Part shown: positions 13,072 to 24,579 of the stretch, piece by piece
Layout: each line of letters starts with the position of its first letter
Numbering within the stretch: the stretch's first letter is position 1
Origin: Batillaria attramentaria
Lineage: Eukaryota; Mollusca; Gastropoda; Batillariidae
Reading direction: 5' to 3'
Assembly: GCA_018292915.2 (NCBI GenBank)
Contig: JACVVK020000380.1
Coordinates: 17,501 to 81,500, forward strand
Length of the DNA: 64,000 nt
The notes under the pieces: model-generated
What the model saw: only the letters and a program-made list of their open reading frames with translations
What the model was told of the DNA's origin: nothing
Databases searched by the model: none
Position numbers and translations under genes: made by a program

Positions 13072-13290
13072 CGTGTGTGTGTGTGTGTGTGTTTGGGGGT
13101 TGGCTGGTAGTGGTGCGGTTGTTACTTCGTTTGTTGTTGGAGGTTTTTTTTTTTTGGGGGGGGGGGGCGAGGGGGGGATTTTCGTTTATTGTTTCTGTTG
13201 TTTTGGTTGGTTGCTTGGTTGGTTGGTTTGTATGTTTGTTTGGGGTTTTTTTTTGTATTGTTGTGAGGTTGTTGGTTCATCGGCTTTGTT
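12752..13290. repeat. G/T-only tract with G runs and (GT)n
   Basis: About 540 bases in which the plus strand is almost all G and T: TTTTG units, G runs at 12858-12878, 12890-12903 and 13151-13168, (GT)n at 13022-13091, then TTGG units. Confidence 0.92.
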
Positions 13291-13299
13291 TGGTTTTAG

Positions 13300-13960
13300 T
13301 GCCCCGATCTTTGAGATCGCCCCAGTCCGTCCCCGTGGACACCGACTGAGAATGAAGACGTTAGCTCTCGCAATACCCACCCACCCATGACACACAGTCA
13401 CACTTTACGCCATCTCCCCAACTGAGACACCCCATACCCGACCGGACTGACCAACCATCACTACACGCCGCACATATCCATCGTCAGCTTATCTAACATC
13501 ACCTTTATATACTGACCCCCCGCCAATCCGGCTCTTCACTGAACCCATCACACTTTTCCATTTCCAGTATACATGAGCTTGATTTCAAAAGACAGGGCAT
13601 GTAACTTGATCCACCTGAAACGCTGCTCGTGTGTCGATTGCTCGTGCCTCCCGCCGGACTCCCGCAGCTCTCTGCCTCTCTCTCTCTCTCTCTGTCTGAT
13701 TCGCCTTCTCTCACCTGTTGCATTCCTGTGCGAGGGGCGAGAGGTTATCAATCATTATGTAGGGCTGTTAAGGCGCGACCCTTGCCCCGTGACCCGTCTG
13801 ATTTTGGCAAGCAACTTTTCCTCTCTTCCTCCGTTGGATGGCGACACTGACATTGTGACTATCGCGCTCACTGACACAGCACGGCCACGTCCTTGGGTGG
13901 AACACAGTGGCTCGGAGGGTTAATTCCGATTGCCGGGCGGCCATGTTGTGTTAATATAAT
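13300..13960. other. Unassigned stretch
   Basis: C-rich with a (TC)n run near 13676-13692. No recognisable exon. Confidence 0.4.
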
Positions 13961-13971
13961 ATGATATATCC

Positions 13972-14471
13972 ACCGGCCCCCGTAGTGTAGTGGTTAGCAC
14001 TTCGGACCATGGACCGGGAGACCCGGGTTCGAATCCCAGCCGAGGCAAGCGCCCGGGGATTTTTCCTACCTAGGTCGGCTCCTACCCTGAGCGGGTGTGC
14101 TATGGGCCCAATGGGGAGGCTGTTGCCACACAGCCGAGATTCACCCACTTCACGGGTGCGACTTTGGGGGTGCTTCCCTTGGTATGACACGTCTTATGAT
14201 GTGGATGATTACATGATGTATAGTTCCCGGGCCTGGTGAACGCCGGGATATTTATGACAGGAAGCGTGGAATGCGGCCCTGTCCCGCAGTCCCAAACCAC
14301 ACGGACCTCCATAGCATCATCTTACCATCATCCTCATCTCCATCATCATGCATAATAAAAATTGCCCCAGCCTTCGAGCCCTCCGTGGATTCCACCCATG
14401 ACCTGGGAGGAACACCACTGGAGCTGGCAAAAAGAGTTGGGGCAGCAAAAAAAAAAAAAAGAAAAAAAAAA
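13972..14471 (+). mobile_element. SINE family B (tRNA-Val-like head, about 480 nt), full length
   Basis: Head CCCCCGTAGTGTAGTGGTTA (A box) and GGGTTCGAATCCC (B box) resembles tRNA-Val. It is followed by ATTTTTCCTACCTAGGTCGG, GGGGGTGCTTCCCTTGG and CATCATGCATAATAAAAATT, ending in AGTTGGGGCAGC and an A-rich tail. GATATATCC flanks it (13963-13971 and 14472-14480). Confidence 0.9.
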
Positions 14472-14669
14472 GATATATCCTCTTTCCCAGTCCCCGTTTG
14501 AAAGATAGTCGCTGCGGTGAATTCAGTTTTATGTTTAGCGTGACTGGGGTTTGATCTCATTTCAAACTAACGTTGGGTGTCGCTTCTGCTGTCCATTGCT
14601 ACCTCCAGTAAGCTTTGATATAACCGTGAATGAACAACAACAACAACAACAAGTTTTTAAGCACACCAT

Positions 14670-14880
14670 TTTGCTTATTCTGCAGTTATTCTGCACCGGG
14701 GCGGTCGTTGGTTTACTGGTTAAGAAACTTCGCCACCAACGCGAGAGGCCACGTTCGCGAGTCCCACTCCGACTCGGGGCGAAGAATTTTTCCTTCTCGT
14801 ACGTGGCACCGTTCATTCGGTCCGATCGTCGCGGATTCTGTCCGGGTCCTTCGGCTCCTCAAATTCGTCTCCTGACAACT
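14670..14880 (+). mobile_element. SINE family C, 5' part
   Basis: TTATTCTGCAGTTATTCTGC leads into the head CCGGGGCGGTCGTTGGTTTA and then GAAGAATTTTTCCTTCTCG and TCCGGGTCCTTCGGCTCCT. The 3' half is missing. Confidence 0.78.
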
Positions 14881-15304
14881 GAGCACTCCAGTCAAAGCTA
14901 AATGATAGCAGTATTGTCCACGCAGTCAAAAGAGCAAACTCACTTTATCAACTGAAGGTTACGTGGGCGAGTGAAAGGTACTTAGCATTAAACTCTTGGT
15001 AATGTCAAGCAGTGATGTGTGCAAGTAAGTTGGTTGTTGTTGTTGTTGTCTGCAAACAGACTCAGTTTCAGAATACTAAAATACTGCCTGTAAGATGCCT
15101 TAGGCTGTTGTCTAGTCCACCCAAGTCATCGCGATATTCTTCGGGGCTGTTATGTTATTATATGTGATTTCTTCACACACCCCACCCCCACCACCACCAC
15201 CACCTCCTCCACATCCGTCCCTCTTTTCCTTCTTGTCCCCACCACCTGTACAAAAGTTCGGCCTCTTTCCTTTTGTCCTGTTCATATGGGGAGTGGTGGC
15301 TATT

Positions 15305-15645
15305 CGCTTATTTTGCAGTTATCCTTCACCGGGGCGGTCGGTGGTCCAGTGGTTAAGAGACTTCGTCACCAATGCGAGAGGTCAGGTTCAAGTCGGCAAC
15401 TGAATTTTTTCCTTCTCGGACATAGCACCGTTCATGAACCGATCGGGGGGTCTTTCTGGGAACTCTCCCCCCCCCCCCCCCCCCTCTCTCTCTCTCTCTC
15501 TCTGCTTTAGAAATGCCCAGCCCGCAAAATTTGAAAATAAACGCATTTCTAAATTCCGAAACCTACACTATGATTGCTGAGCTACCCTTCCCACCACTGA
15601 CGTGACTGTCATGTGTTCATGTCCAGTGTCTGAGATGGAAGTAGA
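15305..15645 (+). mobile_element. SINE family C, nearly complete, split by a C/TC microsatellite
   Basis: Same leader (TTTTGCAGTTATCCTTCACC) and head as the 14670 copy, then a (C)n(TC)n run at about 15466-15503 replacing the middle, then AATGCCCAGCCCGCAAAATT and ATTTCTAAATTCCGAAACC up to CATGTCCAGTGTCTGAGA. Confidence 0.78.
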
Positions 15646-15805
15646 CAGTTTCAGATAAGGAGAACTGGACTCAAAGGCAGCAAGACTTTCTTTTTCTTTT
15701 TTTAATTCAAATTTGTCAAATCTGTCACTTGCTAAGGAAGAGAGATGATATACGGCACACAGATAATACTGACGGAGCTATGATGCCCTGCAATCCCCCT
15801 ACCCC

Positions 15806-15912
<107 letters not shown>

Positions 15913-15967
15913 TAAAGCACTGACTCGACTCGGATTCCAAGACTGTTTTACGTCATACATACCACGT

Positions 15968-16245
15968 GGGCCCGTATGTAGAACTCGAGGATAATTTAAC
16001 CCACGGCTACGGCTACCCAGACTAGGACAAAAGAAACCCCAAAACAAAATTAAATTAAAAAAGGAAGCAAAAAAAGAAAGACAAAAATCCTTCTACAACG
16101 GCTTAGGCACCGTGGTGGAATGGACCCGCTTCCTGATTAAAAACCAAAAAAACAACAGAAAATTTAACCCTACAGCTAGTTTAGTTCGAGGTTAGACTCT
16201 AACCCGGGGCTAAAATCCCTAACCTCGACTTCTACATGCGGAGCC
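15968..16245 (+). mobile_element. MITE family M, copy 1
   Basis: Ends GGGCCCGTATGTAGAACTCG and CGACTTCTACATGCGGAGCC are imperfect inverted repeats. Interior: TTTAACCCACGGCT, GGACAAAAGAAACCCCAAAA, ACGGCTTAGGCACCGTGG and AACCCGGGGCTAAAATCCCT. About 278 bases and non-coding. Confidence 0.8.
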
Positions 16246-16689
16246 AGACCACGACATGCAGCATTGACGAGACCTGACCGAGGCCGACCTGAAAGTAGTT
16301 GTGCGCATATCTAACGGCATCTGGTAAAAGGGCGTAAGCGCTTATCAAATTCATGCAGCCTAGGCCCTTTTTTCTAGATAACCGTAGACTTATTGTATGC
16401 AAGCGCATAGACCTAGGATGGGAGTGTGCGACAAAGAGAGTTCACTGAGCACACTCTCCATTGACAGCGAGAGGGTGGGAGGGGAGGGGGGGAGGAGAGG
16501 AGGAGAGAAGGGGGGCTGACGTATGCATACCTGCGCTTCCTTTATCAATGAACTCTGCTTTTTCACGGCTCTCAGCTGACTGACAAGAGGGGGGAGGCCC
16601 TGCAGAGGATACATGTAGGAAGACAGAGCCTTGCGATACACACCAGTACTGAACACGCGCGATGTACTCCCAAGCGTGAAGTGTCCCGG

Positions 16690-17246
16690 GGCTAAGCAGC
16701 TTGAGGCTGGAAGTGCCCCAGGTCAGTGCAGCTTGAGGCTAGAAGTACCCTGGGTCAGTGCAACTTGAGGCAGAGTTTAAGGCTGTAAGTGCCCCGGCGG
16801 TCAGTGCAGCCGGCTTGAGGCTGGAAGTGCCCCAGGTCAGTGCAGCTTGAGGCTGGAAGTACCCCGGGTCAGTGCAACTTGAGGCAGAGTTTAAGGCTGG
16901 AAGTGCCCCGGCGGTCAGTGCAGCTTGAGGCTGGAAGTGCCCCAGGTCAGTGTAGCTTGACGGAGTCACTGAGTTTAAGGCTGGAAATGCCCCGGGTTTA
17001 AGCAGCTTGAGGCACTGACTGAATTTGAGGCTGGAAGTGCCCCTGATCAATGCAGCTTGAGGCACTGCACTGAGGCTGGAAGTGCCCCTGGTCAATGCAG
17101 CTCGAGGCACTGCACTGAGGCTGGAAGTGCCCCTGGTCAATGCAGCTTGAGGCACTGCACTGAGGCTGGAAGTGCCCCTGGTCAATGCAGCTCAGTTGAG
17201 GCACTGACTGAGTTTAAGGCTGGAAGTGCCCCTGGTCAATGCAGCT
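16690..17246. repeat. Minisatellite built on CTTGAGGCTGGAAGTGCCCC
   Basis: About 14 units of roughly 32-60 bases with core CTTGAGGCTGGAAGTGCCCC and (A/G)GTCA(G/A)TGCAG. From about 16955 several units carry an inserted segment with GCACTGCACTGAG or GGCACTGACTGAGTTTAA, giving a second, longer unit type and a higher-order pattern. Confidence 0.9.
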
Positions 17247-17249
17247 TTT

Positions 17250-18010
17250 CCCGTCTGAATAATCCACCTTTGAGGAAAAACTACTTCAAAACAAGTATCA
17301 AAATGGTCAACATATACACTAAGATAAAGCATAGCATTTGCCCTACACCCTGGCATAATTTTAGGTCAAACTGTGATGTCATTCAAAAGTTATGACGTCA
17401 TGTTACACCCAGTCAAGCCAACTCTGTGCTTGGAAAAAAAAAAAAGTGGATCCAAAAATGGGAGGCAACCTGACTTCATCCATTTTAATCGATTCTTACT
17501 TTGAAACGAAATCATCAGAGTCAAATCTAATTTGACCAAGGTTCACGGCAAGTCTTTCGTTTCAAGTTGCATAGTGTGCAAATCTTCAGACCGAGTTTCA
17601 AAGTTATAGCGAGCGGAGTCTTTTTACATAGATTTTTGTTTGAAGAAGGCACCTCGTCAAGGCCCCACTGGAACGTCCTGGCGACAGGTTGTTCGCAGGA
17701 AATCTTTGTTTGCCTAACCTCTTCAGTTTAGACAGGTTACGACCTTGACCTGGTTGTAGTTCGAGTAGTCTAAAATTAAATTCAGAGGGGTGACATTAGT
17801 TAAAGTAGAAGTGACGACACTGTGACTCGCTAAAATTGTATAGTTCCGTTTCTGTTTGTCAGCGAAATATGATGCTGTTTTCCAACGTTGCAAACCATTT
17901 CTGAAAAAAAAAAAAACGTGCAATGCCAATATTCGATATAGACGTTGACTATTGTATTGACTATTAAATCATTTGTTGTATAAAAGTCATTTTTTTGGTT
18001 TATAATTATC
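17250..18010. other. Unassigned stretch
   Basis: AT-rich single-copy-looking sequence without recognisable exon or element end. Confidence 0.4.
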
Positions 18011-18017
18011 TAACTCC

Positions 18018-18038
18018 GCCACCACCACCACCACCACC

Positions 18039-18090
<52 letters not shown>

Positions 18091-18092
18091 CC
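18018..18092. repeat. (ACC)n(AAC)n microsatellite
   Basis: ACC units, then AAC units, about 75 bases. Confidence 0.95.
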
Positions 18093-18149
18093 CCCAACTT
18101 AGTTGAATGATACACTCTCTCTCAGAAATTGACACTGATCATGATAATC

Positions 18150-18380
18150 TTAGATTATCTTTGCTTTGCAAATGTTCAGCCCACAAAATTTGAAAATAAA
18201 TGCAATTCTTAATTCCGAAACTGAAATTGCTGGGCGCGATTGGTGATTGAACGTGTCCAGTGTGTGTGAGAGAATGCGTGTGATTCATGTGAGCGTGCGT
18301 GTTGGGTTCGGTTCTTTGAGCCACTGAGTTCAAGAAACTGGGTAAAACGCCTACACAATGCACATTAATTATTATTATTG
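18150..18380 (+). mobile_element. SINE family C, 3' part
   Basis: GCTTTGCAAATGTTCAGCCC, AATGCAATTCTTAATTCCG, AGAGAATGCGTGTGATTCATG and AACTGGGTAAAACGCCTAC, ending in an ATTATTATTATT tail. The head is not present. Confidence 0.8.
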
Positions 18381-18384
18381 AAAT

Positions 18385-19035
18385 AATACCAATTTCCAGT
18401 TATTTCTTTTTTTCATTTATTTGTTTATGATTCCAATGCTCCGTGACAAACTGAAAACACAACTCTCAACACTGATACCGTCAAACCACAATCAACCGGG
18501 CATGCATAATAAAAAGCACAGAAGAGAAAAATATTACAGAAATTACGATCAAGATGTGGACGAGCACGGAACTGATGGGTGGCCGGGGCGGAAGGGGCAA
18601 TGGGGGTGGGGAGGGGGGGGGGAGGAGAGGGGGGAGGGATGTTATGGGTTGTTGATCAGGTCAAAGGAAACAGAAGCAGCCTTCTAGTAGCACAGCGTCA
18701 GAGTCGTGTGGAAACACACTACCCTATGGTAGTGCTTCAGTCGTGAGCGTTCGCTGTGTTCGGCCACCCAAAGTACGGCCGGAGGGACCACCGTACGTGT
18801 CTCAGTGGTTACAAAAGGTGTGGGTGGCGGCCGGCCACGTCGCCGGATCTGCTGAAAGGGCATCTTTTTCAACACCCGGAATGTTGTTGACCTCTGACCC
18901 GGCCTAAAATCATGACCTGTTAAAGGTGCATTAGCCAGCGGACAGTCCGGACTTTCTGACTGAGCCAGGAGAGGCACTGACACACGCACGCACACCCTCA
19001 CTGGTACACACACTGACACTCAGTGACTCAGCATG
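18385..19035. other. Unassigned stretch
   Basis: A G-rich block at 18590-18640; otherwise nothing recognised. Confidence 0.4.
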
Positions 19036-19036
19036 G

Positions 19037-19039
<3 letters not shown>

Positions 19040-19094
<55 letters not shown>

Positions 19095-19096
19095 GT

Positions 19097-19162
<66 letters not shown>

Positions 19163-19164
19163 GT

Positions 19165-19234
<70 letters not shown>

Positions 19235-19236
19235 GT
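19040..19236. repeat. (AC)n array in three blocks separated by CCGTGA
   Basis: Three AC blocks of about 54-64 bases, each ending in ACCGTGAC(A/T). A higher-order repeat whose unit is (AC)n plus CCGTGA. Confidence 0.93.
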
Positions 19237-19239
19237 GAC

Positions 19240-20200
19240 TTCCGTGAAATATCAGCCAGAAAGACCGAATGACGGTCACAGTTTAGCCGCTTTAAATGTT
19301 GTAGAGGTTTATCGTGAGTTGTTTGAGTTATGAGGGGTCACCAGAATGACCACCTTATGTTCCTACATGTACGACCGTTTACGTTAAAACCTGTTCGGTG
19401 GATTTCAGTCGTGTGATGCCGCATGCTACGTGTAGTAAATTCGACTGTGATACAGCCTCAGAAACGGCTTTGAACTCAAATAAATCTTTGTTATCCCAAG
19501 TGGGAAAATCGGTTATGGCCGGTAGACATAAAGCGAACAACTTGACCAGACAATACATTCAAGATATATAAAAAAAAAACACACACACACTTTAAAATTA
19601 GATAAAGATTTCATTTAAGTATCACTTAAATTACTTCGTAATATCTATAATGTGCACCCGACTGATTAGAAAAATAGTTAGACAGAGCGGTCGGCAAACA
19701 TCTCCCCCTCCTCTCCCCCCCCCCCCCCTCCCACCCCATGTTCCTTCCCCGGGCGGCCGATCCGTTTTGCACAGAAATACTGAGACAGAAACTGAATAGC
19801 TGAACTCGTCGTAATATTCAAACACACTACGAACTTGAAGTCAAGGTCATCAAGTTCTCAGTGATCAATGCAGTGGTTCAGTCAACGATACATGTAATAA
19901 TTTCGCACCGACTCAGTTTGCGGCGTTCAGTCAGTGGCCCCGGTACTTCTAGTCAAAATGATGAATGCCGCCCTGTCGGTAGGTTTTCAGCACGGTTTCA
20001 CTGACGTGATCAGAGGCATCAAGGTGTAGCAGGCTATTCGTGAAGCGCGGACTGACTCCGTCGTCAACTTTACTTGTGAACTTGAAGAATGAGAGTCTAC
20101 AATACACAGGAAGTCAGTCACACTTGAAGTCGGCCCGCACTGAAGTACTCTGCTGCATACTGACACACCTAGCCAGCCAGAAGCATTAAAGGCCCCACTG
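19240..20200. other. Unassigned stretch
   Basis: No exon or element recognised; a C run with CCTCTCC lies at 19708-19735. Confidence 0.4.
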
Positions 20201-20211
20201 ATACCCGTTTT

Positions 20212-20391
20212 AGGGTGGGTGGGTGTGTGTTTGGGAGTTTAACGTCCTTTTCCACCACGTATGGGTGATATCAAAGACGGGGCAACGACTGAGAAAAAGG
20301 CCAGCACAAATACATATGACTCCAGCCGGGATTCGAACTCACGTCCCGAGCCTTGAGGGTCCAACGCTCTACCATTCGGCTATCCCGGCTC
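20212..20391 (-). mobile_element. SINE family A with 8-bp target duplication
   Basis: Flanked by CCCGTTTT at 20204-20211 and 20392-20399. Compared with the other copies it has an extra CTGAG in the CAACGA-AAAAGG segment and ATACATATGACT in place of ATATTTGGCC. Confidence 0.85.
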
Positions 20392-20657
20392 CCCGTTTTG
20401 CTCCCCAGGGCAACAAAGGAAAAGCCAGCACAAATATTTGCCAGTCGGAATTCGAACTGCATCAATGGAGGGGGGAAAACGAAAACGGCAGCGTTGTTTT
20501 TCAGCACCAACAGGGATCCGTGACACACTAAACTGTGGTCTAAGAGAAATAACTCCCTCCATCTGTTGCAGACCAAGGGCAAAAACTCTCTCTCTCTCTG
20601 CCGGCTTCGGGTCAGTGTCAATAACATGCCCACTTTTTATTCGATGTTCTTTTTACA

Positions 20658-20704
20658 CTTGTGCGCGTGCGTGCGTGCGTGCGTGAGTGTGTGGCAGTGC
20701 CCAC

Positions 20705-20761
<57 letters not shown>

Positions 20762-20775
20762 CACGGTGTCAGTGT

Positions 20776-20831
<56 letters not shown>

Positions 20832-20842
20832 GCGGTGTGTGC
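20658..20842. repeat. Compound (GCGT)n/(GT)n microsatellite with GTGCCACGGTGT spacers
   Basis: Two GT blocks, each preceded by a CCACGGTGT spacer (20701 and 20761), the second followed by CAGTGTCAGTG. The CGGTG spacer is the reverse complement of the CACCG spacer at 19040-19236. Confidence 0.93.
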
Positions 20843-20889
20843 TCTTTTACTTTTATAGTTGTTCTTACGTAGTGTACATTGAGTGAATT

Positions 20890-20976
20890 TTTTCCCTTCG
20901 GTTTTAGGTTGTAAGGCGCCTAGACTCTGAGCTCGTTCCCCGGGGATAGGCGCCCTATAAATATTATTATTATTAC
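20890..20976 (+). repeat. SINE-like 3' end with (ATT)n tail
   Basis: GGTTGTAAGGCGCCTAGACTC...GGATAGGCGCCCTATAAAT and then ATTATTATTATTA. The GGCGC...GGCGCC palindromic part and triplet tail are typical of a retroposon 3' end; the 5' end is not found. Confidence 0.45.
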
Positions 20977-20979
20977 TGA

Positions 20980-21685
20980 TTACGGATAGTGGCACCGTGA
21001 CTGACTTCGTTTCAGTTGACAGCGGCCATTTTATTTACCCCACGTGATTTACGGGATCGGCTGCCTCTCAGTCTTCATCAGGGCGGCCTTGAAACTGATG
21101 CCGCAGTATCACGAGAACCTACGCATTCTAAACCGAAGGATCAGAAAACATTATCCAAATACAATATTATTCCACTGCCACCCAAGCACTCGGCGATGCC
21201 TGGAGGTCCCAAAACACAAGCAGTCTCGGCATACCTGAAGGAACGTGGGATGCGGTATTCAGCTGACGGGCGCCCGTGCCGGCGGTTCGGCCTGTCGCGT
21301 CCGATCCTGCATTCAGACGATGTAGACTAGAGAAGGAATGCCACTGGTACAGTCAACCCGTGGGAGACACGGCCCCCTTCTCACGTTCTCAGGCAAATCG
21401 GCAGATACCTTCGATTTCCATGGACAAAATACAGCCATGCGCTTTTGAATCAACTGCTGTTTTTCTGAAAGCGGCCAATAAAAAAAATGTTAATGAGAGT
21501 GAACGGAGCGACTGACGTCATTCTCGAATTAACCAATCAGCTGGTAGTTTCAAAATATGCAGAGGATCTATGATTCTGCGTAGTAACCGTTGTGGAGCCC
21601 TTGCGCAAAACTCAAAATCGCCGAACAAATTCAGTTTCCACTTATATTAGTAACGGCCCGATGCCGGCAGTTGCCCAACTTGTTA
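20980..21685. other. Unassigned stretch with unrecognised open frames
   Basis: A 104-codon frame at 21016-21330 (plus) and others overlap here. No known motif and no splice-bounded exon could be argued. Confidence 0.35.
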
Positions 21686-21691
21686 TTCCAG

Positions 21692-21696
21692 TGTGC

Positions 21697-21774
<78 letters not shown>
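21692..21774. repeat. (GT)n microsatellite
   Basis: About 40 GT units preceded by GTGCGTGC. Confidence 0.95.
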
Positions 21775-21776
<2 letters not shown>

Positions 21777-21779
21777 ATT

Positions 21780-22560
21780 TCTATACAGAATTTCAGAATT
21801 TCTATAGGCCTACAATACATCCTGGACAAATATTCAGTCAACGTCCCGGCTTAGTTTACTGAGAAGACTGCAGATAAACGTGTACACAAATCATGTGCTC
21901 TTGGACTTTGGAGGATAGTGACAATTGATATATTTAACCGTTTCTATTTAGACCGAGCATGTGTCGGTGTCCACCAGAAATCTTCAAGATCACTTCATCT
22001 GTGCTTGAGGCAAGGCGTACAAACTATAGACACACCGGCGCTCTCACATACAAAGCCGAAAACAGTAGACCCTCCCAGAAGCAGCAGGTCTGAATAATAG
22101 TTTTTGTAGGACAAAACTCATTTCACTTGCCTGCACTGAAGCGAAACTGTTGAATTCAGCCGAACAATTAAGCTGAAAATGAAACTAGCTAAAATCATGT
22201 CTCAAAATGTCGGACGAATAACAATACCACATTCCACCCTTTGAACGGAATTCTAAAGTTAAAAAAAAATTGGAATGCCATAAAAATGCTGTAGGGCAGT
22301 GAGGTCGTTCAGTACAGCCGAGCGGATTTTCTGTTGTAGTGGTTTTTCATCCCGGCGCACAAAATACCCTGGCTTGAAAAACAGCATTCCAGCGACGCAC
22401 GCTTTTACGAGAAGTTGAGAAGCTGACTGCAAAAATAACGACTTCTTTATTCCGCCCAGATAAACTTATCATCTGCCGGCTTTTTATTGCGTCCAGTACT
22501 GCTTGTTCTCGGATTAGGGTGTCTGTACAGTGGAGGTCTGAAGGCATCACTACATGTAGC
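21780..22560. other. Unassigned stretch
   Basis: Nothing recognisable on either strand. Confidence 0.4.
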
Positions 22561-22562
22561 AG

Positions 22563-22640
22563 AAAACCTGACGACACAAGCGTGGGAAATACTGACACAT
22601 CATGACGACACAAGCGTGGGAAATACTGACACATCATGAG
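22563..22640. repeat. 34-bp tandem duplication
   Basis: CGACACAAGCGTGGGAAATA followed by CTGACACATCATGA, twice in a row. Confidence 0.9.
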
Positions 22641-22654
22641 TCACTTGGTAAGTG

Positions 22655-23530
22655 GGGTTTTTGTGGTCCCCCCCCCCCCCTCTGGTCCAGCTAGCTATGG
22701 TGAGTTTTCTGGATTTTTCTGTTGTTGTTGTTCTTGGCTGTTGTTGTTTTGTTTTGTTTTGTGTTTTGGGGTTGTTGTCTTTTTGGGTTTTCTTGGTGTT
22801 GTTTTCTTTTGTTTGTTTGTTTGTGTGTTTTTTGTTTTTTTTTTTTTGGTGGGGGGGGGGTGGGTGGGGGTGGGGGGTGTTTGTTTGTTTGTTTGTTGTT
22901 GTTGTTTGGGGGTGTTGTTGTTTGTTTATTTGTATTTTTATATGTCATTGTTCTATTTTTTATCATCATTCTACGTATAATATTATTCTACTTATATTGC
23001 TATTTTCTTTTTTAATTTTTTAATCATTTTAAGTATTATATTTATTTTTTCATTATTTTATTTTAAATCATTATTTACCTATTTCTTATTATTTTTTTTA
23101 ATGTAATTATGATTTCATATATTCAATTATCGCTTTATATATTTCATTATTGAATTATCATTTTATACATTGTACTGAAAAGTATGCCACGACGTTTGAA
23201 TATATGAATAATGAAAGGATTTCTGGGTAATCGTCGGCGGGTGGCATGCCTGTAGTGTGGAGGATGCGGTTGTTGTTTCGTATGTTCGTTTGTTTGTTTG
23301 AGTTATGTGTTTTGAATGCTTTTGTTGTTGTTATATTGTTTATTGTTTCTTGTAGTTGTTGTTTGTTTTTGTTTGTGTTTTTGTGGTTGTTTTTTAATCG
23401 GTTTGTTTTGTTTTTGTTTGTTTTGTTTGTTTGGGTTTTTTTTTTTTGGGGGGGGGGTGTTTTTTTTTTTTGGGGGGGGGGGATATTTTAAGGGGGGGGG
23501 GGGTTCGGGGGGGGGGGCGGAGAGGGTGGT
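22655..23530. repeat. Second G/T-rich tract, interrupted by an AT-rich block
   Basis: Plus strand G/T-only at 22706-22935 (GTTGTT, TTTTG, G runs) and 23265-23520 (TTTG, G runs of 8-12). Between them, 22940-23200 is about 80% A+T with ATTATTTT-type words. Confidence 0.9.
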
Positions 23531-23544
23531 TGCGGGTAGGTTAA

Positions 23545-24575
23545 TATCAATTAATTTTTTTTAAAGTATCTTTTCAATCGTTTAGCAACCTGACTGCCAC
23601 TGACGAGCGGTGCTCTGAGCCGACAATAACCGCCAGAAGCCGGCTTGTGGAGCACTTTAACCCTGAACTAAAATCTTTACAAAACTTCCTTAAGTTTTAT
23701 AAACGTCAAAAATATTTACGAACCAGACTTATTTTCTGCACAACTTCTCACCACGCTCCTTAAAACCCCACAGGTTCGCAATAATCTCCCTTTCTCGTGC
23801 TGGCCAGAGGGCGCTGAAGCGTGAGAACCCTGGCCAGAATACTGCAGCATGACAGCCCCTTCAAAAGACCCTATGCATCACAAAATAACACCTTAATCTT
23901 TTAACACCATAGCTGGCGTGTATTGCGCTCTCCTGCCATTTATGGCCATGTCAGCCAGTGCGTGGCCTGGTCGGCAACGGGGTGTAGTCAAAATGGAGAG
24001 GACAGTTTCTGATGCTACTCCACTTCAAAAGTCAGTGAGTGAGTGAGTGAGTGAGCTTTTAGGGCTTTAAAGCCGCGCAAGCCACAAAGACTAATTCGCG
24101 GCTGAGTGTGCCTGCACTACTTGAAAAAACAAAAACAAAAATGCAACGTTGGACAAAGGATGCAAACTGATCTTCGGGGCAATATAAACCTAGGACTGAC
24201 ATGCAGGAGACGCTGCACCTTCATGCTAATTTCTCGAACTCCCGGTTACAAAAAAAGCGTCAAAAGTCAGTGGCACCGCAGTCAGGGCTGAATATTTCCA
24301 AACAGTAGCACCAAGTGTTTCCATTTTCAGATTTGAGTAGCACCGAAGGTCGGTTTCCAAAGGCCGGACTTGGGCGGGGACTGTCGGCGTCAGTGAAGGA
24401 ACGGGGTCGTTTGTTGATCCGGCAGACGACAACTTTGACTACCGCGTCGCTATTATGGCGTAAGGACACAAATTGCGTGTAGGGTCAAGTGCAATGTTTG
24501 TTTGAAGAACCATGTTTTGCAAGTGTGCTAGTTTGTAGTGATTTTTTTTGTTGTTGTCACGAAAAAGCGTGATTT
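23545..24575. other. Unassigned stretch
   Basis: Contains a short (GTGA)n at 24035-24053 followed by GCTTTTAGGGCTTTAAAGCC. No gene recognised. Confidence 0.4.
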
Positions 24576-24579
24576 TCCG

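Noticed and set aside
13972..14050. Functional tRNA gene at the SINE heads
   Set aside because: A and B boxes are present, but the sequence continues into the same SINE body at every copy and the cloverleaf stems do not pair well enough for a working tRNA.
16739..17185. 148-codon minus-strand frame with repeated TRGTSSLSAVPQAAL-like units
   Set aside because: It is the translation of the minisatellite, whose unit length often keeps frame. Frames exist on both strands and there is no splice or start context.
22636..23564. Apparent hydrophobic membrane-protein frames (FCFV, LLLLF)
   Set aside because: Produced by the G/T-only tracts; the same is true at 621-1033 and 12593-13390.
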